A DNA stretch of 64,000 nt from Symsagittifera roscoffensis (lineage: Eukaryota; Xenacoelomorpha; Acoela; Convolutidae): contig NC_087071.1 in assembly GCF_963678635.1 (NCBI RefSeq), positions 47,660,889 through 47,724,888 on the forward strand, in the 5' to 3' direction. Position 1 is the stretch's first letter, and each line of letters opens with the position of its first letter. Shown piece after piece: positions 59,415 through 64,000 of the stretch. The notes under the pieces are model-generated. The model searched no databases. It saw only the letters and a list, made by a program, of their open reading frames with translations, and was not told the origin of the DNA. Made by a program: the position numbers and the translations under genes.

Positions 59415-60060
59415 GTTGCGAAGCGAGTGTATTAGCACGAACCTTCTTTTTTCCAACCTAAGCCGCAAATAAAAGTGCTACTTTTGGTAACACTTTGAAC
59501 GGTAGGTTGCTGTAGCAGTATAATGGCATATGTGCCTTAATCTTTGGTTAGTAAAAAGTTAACACAATTGATGCTTTTTTAATTCATCAAATGAACCGAA
59601 AAAAGTTTATTTCAAACAGCAGTACATTTATAAAAATCTCAATTTCAGAAGTTTTCCCACTCAATAAATTTTTTTGAAACGCATAACATTTATAATTGGC
59701 TTAAATTGGCATAATTCCCCAAAAACTAGCCACTAATAACGCAGATAAAAATGCTAATAAATTGCCAATTCCATGTTTATCGAATACAAATTGTGTCTTT
59801 TTGTATTCGATAAGCATGGAATTGGCAGTTTGTTAGCATTTGTAGCTGCGTTATTAGTGGCTAGTTTTGGGGGGAATTTAAGCATCCGTGGCTGAGATGG
59901 TTAGCGCGTGAGACTCAAAATTGCAAGGTTGCAGATTCGACTCCTACATGTAGCCGAGATTTTGCTAATTCGAGGTTTTTTCTACTTTATATAACTTGAA
60001 AGAGCTGATTTTTAGTAGGGTTCTCGCAGGTGTTTGCGAAGCGCAGCTTCGTCTATATAT
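59415..60060 (+). repeat. SINE-like dispersed repeat with tRNA-like segment, copy 2
   Basis: Matches 49480-50070 in order. The tRNA-like part has an A box TGGCTGAGATGG (59889-59900) and a B box GATTCGACTCC (59934-59944), 45 bases apart as in tRNAs, and an anticodon-loop-like ACTCAAAA recalling tRNA-Leu. No acceptor stem pairs, so it is a tRNA-derived repeat, not a tRNA gene. It ends with GCGAAGCGCAGCTTCGTC. A long foldback lies inside it. Confidence 0.65.
59714..59878. repeat. Long foldback (arms about 77-79 bp, 9-bp loop)
   Basis: 59714-59790 and 59800-59878 are reverse complements with a few mismatches (for example CCAATTCCATG against CATGGAATTGG, and CCACTAATAACGCAG against CTGCGTTATTAGTGG). 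The outer ends pair as ATTCCCC / GGGGAAT. The repeat copy at 49480 has only the right-arm equivalent. Confidence 0.9.
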
Positions 60061-61367
60061 GAACTTTTATTGCGTTGTTCCTGTTCGACAACCTTGCCCT
60101 TGAGTATCATTTTATTTGCGAGAGCAAGTGTCTTGAAATCGGGAACCTCCAGGTTCCTTCCCACTTGGCCTAGAGTTAAGACCGTCTCCTTTGTACCTCA
60201 AGGTCTGGGGTTCTACTTTCAACCGGACCTTGTTTTTTAAGCATGTATGCAATTGAAAAAAAAATTCGTAAAGATTGAACTGCTCGACTTGTCATTTTGC
60301 TTAACTTTTGTCTTAGTTGCCACATCACACATCTTGTTGGTACTATAAGCAACTTTTGTTGCAGTCGCAATGCTGTTCTTTATAGGTTCTGTGAGGTTGA
60401 CCCAAAATTTTTTTTTTCTAAATCATTTTTTTTTTCGTCTCAAAAGGTGTCTGCTCAAGATTCGTTGACCACATCCTTGGTTTTTCTTCTCTTTGGTTGT
60501 AGGCAACTTCACTTGTAATTGAAAGTGCTAGTGTTCTTCAGTCTAGCCTCAGGTGGGACTTAAAACAGTAAAAATTTTATTCTGAAATCATATTTTTTTC
60601 TGCTCAGCTTGTGTTTGCGCAAAGATTGTCGGCTGTGTTTACTCTTCGTAAGTTTTGTTTATTTGCTTAATACTCAAAATTTCGGCATCTTAGCCTAGAA
60701 TGAACTTCTATCAAGACAAACCAAAATTTAAATTTTAGTTGAACTAGTTTTTTTAAACGTTTTCCATTTAATTGATTTCTCGTGTTCATGTTTTTGTTTA
60801 ATTGCGAGTGGTGCGAAGCTCGGCTTCGCCTCTGTTATAAATTCAATTTCAATCAACTATTTTAATCATGTTTATTTATGTCGGCGTAGTTCCCGCAGCA
60901 CGACTTTTTTGAAGATGGCAGCTTTTTGGTTCTTTAACAAGATGCTTCAAGTTGTTGTAAGACCAAAACTTAACACGACAAAGCTTCGACTCCAGTTGGA
61001 ACTTGTTTTTTTTGCAAATTGAAAATGTTCGGTATTTTAGATCATTGTGTGTGCTTATTTTTGTCGGCTTAGTTTCCGCAGAAAGGATTGTTAAAGTTCT
61101 GCTTCTTTCCAGCATTCCTAAACCTCCTTGTAAAGCTTCTAAGGGTGTTGGTAAATTTGTTCGGAATTTTTTGAGCTTTTTCAAAATTATATCTAATAAT
61201 TTTTGACTAACGATTTTTTTCTTCAGTTTTTGTTTTATTCATAGCAATTCATTTTATGTCGAAAGTAGTGCGAGGTCCAGATTCGGCTCTGTGTTAAACA
61301 TGCATATTTTCACAGACAACTTTTCACATATTTTTTAATAGTCACCTGATCATATCCTTTGGCAATA
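60061..61367 (+). other. AT-rich non-coding region
   Basis: No gene recognised. Two spots carry a GTGCGA..GCTTCGCCTCTGT-type word (60811-60836, 61268-61292), and TCGGC.TAGTT.CCGCAG recurs at about 60880 and 61065, suggesting further diverged repeat copies. Confidence 0.55.
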
Positions 61368-61830
61368 AAGTGTAATGAACGTAGTGAAGACTCTTATATA
61401 GGTCTTGCTATTTTTTTTTTTCAGGAAATTATCTTAAAATTTTGATGCATTTAATTAAAATGCACTTTTTGAGTTCAATTGAAATAACTCTGTTGAAAGT
61501 GACTTAAATAGCACTCTCCAAATACGAACGTGGAAATGGCGCGAAAAAGCGTTAACGATTTCTAGTTTCGAAAGTGGAATGTATTTTTAAGATTTCACAG
61601 CGGAATCCACCTTGATCCAGTTTTCTCATATTGGGTTACTCTTATCTTATTGAGGTAATCATAAATTGTTCTAGAATTTCGAAAAGCTTAAACGGCATCT
61701 ATTTTTTTCTTCGAAATTTCAAAGTTGAGATTTTCACAAAGTGTTTTTTTTTATGTATACTTGCGTTCATTACTCTTTTCCAATCTTCGATTGGCTATGC
61801 TTAAATTTTTGCTTTTGTAAATAGTAATAT
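61368..61830 (+). repeat. Dispersed repeat family R2, copy 3
   Basis: Begins TAATGAACGTAGTGAAGAC with CTTATATAGGTCTTGCT as in copy 2, then CACTTTTTGAGTTCAA and ACGAACGTGGAAATGGCGCG as in copy 1, then CTTTTCCAATCTTCGATTGG. Non-coding. Confidence 0.65.
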
Positions 61831-62985
61831 GATTGGCACAGTTGCTAACGATTGATTGTGTGAGCAGTACGCCAAGGTTCTAATCCATGTGCGAATTTAT
61901 TAGAAGAGTTTGACATCATATATTTGCTAGATGGAGGTATAGATTAGGTACAAAAAGCAAAAGACCCTGACTATCCCCTTGCGCCCTTTCTACTTTACTT
62001 TTTTTAAAACTAATCATAACCTTTCTTACGCCCATAGAACATGGCGTAAAGGTACAGGGATGTTCGTCACTCTTGGCACTGATCAAAAAAGAATTTTTGT
62101 TGTCGAGGTTTCAATTGAATTACTGATAATTTCACTCAAATGGACGTTTGGCTTAGAGGAGGTCAGCTATTTTTTCTTTGAGTTTGGTTCAATTGATAGC
62201 CAAAAACTAAAACAAATAATTTCATCACTGACAAAAAACTAACAGTTTTTCAGTGAAAATATATTATTAGATAACCTCAAATTGTCTGATACGCCAAATA
62301 GTTACTTCATGTTGCATGTTGAAATTTGTATTTCACAGACTCAAAACTGACGTTTTCCGATTTAGTTTTGTTATATAACTGATAGTATTTGATCACTGTT
62401 CTTATAATTAAAAACATGTATTTAAATTTTATTACGACACCTAATGTTATATGGATAAAACACGAAAAATCTTTTAGGTGAACTTTACTTTTTCCTTTGT
62501 ATATATTTTTTTGCCCATCAAGTATTATAAAAAAAATATGCCTAAACTGTCCGATGCGAAATCTAATCACTCCATGTTTCATGACAAAAAATCTTTTTTT
62601 ACGATCTCAGCAATGCTTTACGCTACAATGATTGATTAAAAAATTGTGGGAAACAAAAAACGATCGCACGTAGAAAAGTAGTATAACTTGATTCGAAAAA
62701 CAAAAAAAAACAGATGTCACCATGTCTCAATAAAATTGACTATATTCATGATAAATTTGCTTTTTATTGACGATTATGATGCTTTGAGTCCTGTATATTA
62801 AATGTTTTTATTTGGTTTCTGCTATTGGAAGATCACTAAAATCAAATCGGATAGATTTCAATTACCCAACTAACTTATCAATTTGATTGCATATCTGTTA
62901 TATTTTGCCCGTTAAATAGGCAAAGAAATATTATGATTATGGTTTTTTTAAGTATACGAATTGATGTAATATGCTTAGGGTCCTA
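61831..62985 (+). other. AT-rich non-coding region
   Basis: I see no gene, RNA gene or repeat here. Open frames at 61979-62242 and, on the minus strand, 62307-62582 have AT-driven composition and no family features. Confidence 0.6.
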
Positions 62986-63180
62986 GCCCGGTCACTTTTT
63001 GGCTACGGGGTCTGCAGAAACTGACATGAGCAGGGAAACTTATGTAGCCAAAAAGTGACACCAAAAAGTGACAAGGTATTATGTCATTTTTTGGTTGATT
63101 TTATGTAGCCAAAAAGTGACATTCCCGATGTCACTTTTTGAAACTTAGTGTTAACACCAAAAAGTTCCCAGGGTCTACTT
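62986..63180. repeat. Cluster of GTCACTTTTTGG words in both orientations
   Basis: GTCACTTTTTGGCTAC (62991-63006) is followed by GTAGCCAAAAAGTGACA (ending 63060), CACCAAAAAGTGACA, TGTCATTTTTTGG, GTAGCCAAAAAGTGACA (ending about 63121), TGTCACTTTTTG and CACCAAAAAGTTCCC. Seven related words lie in under 200 bp, and the outermost two could pair as inverted ends. Confidence 0.75.
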
Positions 63181-64000
63181 CTTAGAAATTAGCTCAAATT
63201 CGCCTGAAAACTCTTATTAAAATCCCGAAAATACCAAATACCAGTAAACAGGTTCTTACTTCATTGAGTTACACAAAAAAACTAGAATTTACAGAGTTTT
63301 CAACAAGGAAATCTCCTTAAAGTTAGAAAATATAAGGAAAACAGCCCAAAAAGTGCCCAACCCCAAAAAAAACCCTACCCCCAAAAATAACCAAAAAATC
63401 GATAGCAAACTGAAATAAAACAATGTAAGTTTTAAAACTTTTTGAAGATGGGAATTGACTGAAAACTATATTGAAAAACAAGAAAAGCCTGATTTTCTCA
63501 ACGTTATTTTTTTTCGTAAATTAGCTGAAAATATTAGCATTATCAACAAACAAATTGACTAAATATATTTAAAAAAGAGGGAAATTAAGCCCAACCGAAA
63601 AAAACAGCCCTTGTTACAGAATCATCCAAAAAACTAAATATTGGATATGAAACTGAACTAAAACTTTATATCACGGTTAAACTTTCATTCAAGAGGTGAA
63701 CTGATTGAAAATTTTAGTGAGAAACAAAAAAATGTTATTTGAATCCCCAAACCTAAAATTGAAAAAAAAACTTCCCTCAAACTGTTTACACCTAAAAACA
63801 AAAAGAACCCCAAAATCAACCATAGCATCTCAAGCCAACTAGAGAGAAATACCTAAGAGAATTTCACATTTAGCAATGAAAATTTGTTGAACTTTTTTCA
63901 GCAGGGGTGAAAATTTGAGAAGCGAAAAATTTAATTTGAAAAATTGGTTTTTCAAAAGTTTGAGATTTTTTCAAACTTCACATCACTTGATTAGCCACGA
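63181..64000 (+). other. AT-rich non-coding region at window end
   Basis: A-rich, low-complexity sequence with many A runs. No gene or repeat boundary recognised. Confidence 0.6.

Noticed and set aside
59884-59955. A functional tRNA gene
   Set aside because: A and B boxes are present but the acceptor stem does not pair and the variable region does not fold. It is shared with a dispersed repeat.
61979-62242. 87-residue open frame in AT-rich DNA
   Set aside because: Phe/Lys/Ile-rich composition expected by chance, no homologous motif, no splice or start context.

Overview
The window looks like nuclear DNA of an animal. It carries a tetraspanin gene and a cytosolic ribosomal protein eS26 gene split by GT-AG introns. 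It also holds a tRNA-derived SINE-like repeat, a hAT-type MITE and very large LTR retroelements, and the non-coding DNA is AT-rich. I cannot name the lineage. Giant Ty3/Gypsy elements (as in planarian Burro) and possible spliced-leader acceptor sites before host start codons would suit flatworms or tunicates, but that is inference.

Bases 1-44146 are two related giant Ty3/Gypsy (Metaviridae) elements, one nested in the other. Element A is on the + strand. Its 5' LTR lies left of the window, its body covers 1-18753, and its 3' LTR starts at 18754. Element B is on the - strand and landed inside that 3' LTR. It runs 19213-43717 (24.5 kb) with two 882-bp LTRs that differ at about 14 positions, so it is fairly young. 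The rest of A's LTR resumes at 43718 and ends at 44146. Both elements are fossils: A is broken in about ten places, B in about half a dozen.

Both elements share one layout: a repeat-rich leader; gag with a coiled coil, capsid-like region and zinc knuckles; pol with an aspartic protease and integrase with a GPY/F module, reverse transcriptase and RNase H being seen in B; a macro domain (ADP-ribose-binding fold, OARD1/Poa1p-like) after integrase; a spacer; and then a block of about 9 kb where env would normally sit. That block starts with a small helical region and a coiled coil, continues with an SGNH/GDSL hydrolase domain with all catalytic residues, then a degenerate second SGNH-like segment, then about 1,700 residues I cannot assign to any family. 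Its collinear conservation between two well diverged copies suggests selected protein-coding function while the lineage was active. This block plus the macro domain is the best candidate for an undescribed system.

From 44147 the DNA is host. A single-exon tetraspanin (44320-45096) starts only 174 bp after the end of A's LTR. RPS26 (50780-53461) has three exons. A possible first coding exon of another gene lies at 53898-53946. The rest, to 64000, is AT-rich intergenic or intronic DNA with dispersed repeats, a 2.7-kb tandem duplication, a long foldback sequence near 59.8 kb, a hAT MITE at 57909-58306 and a cluster of a short two-orientation motif near 63.1 kb.
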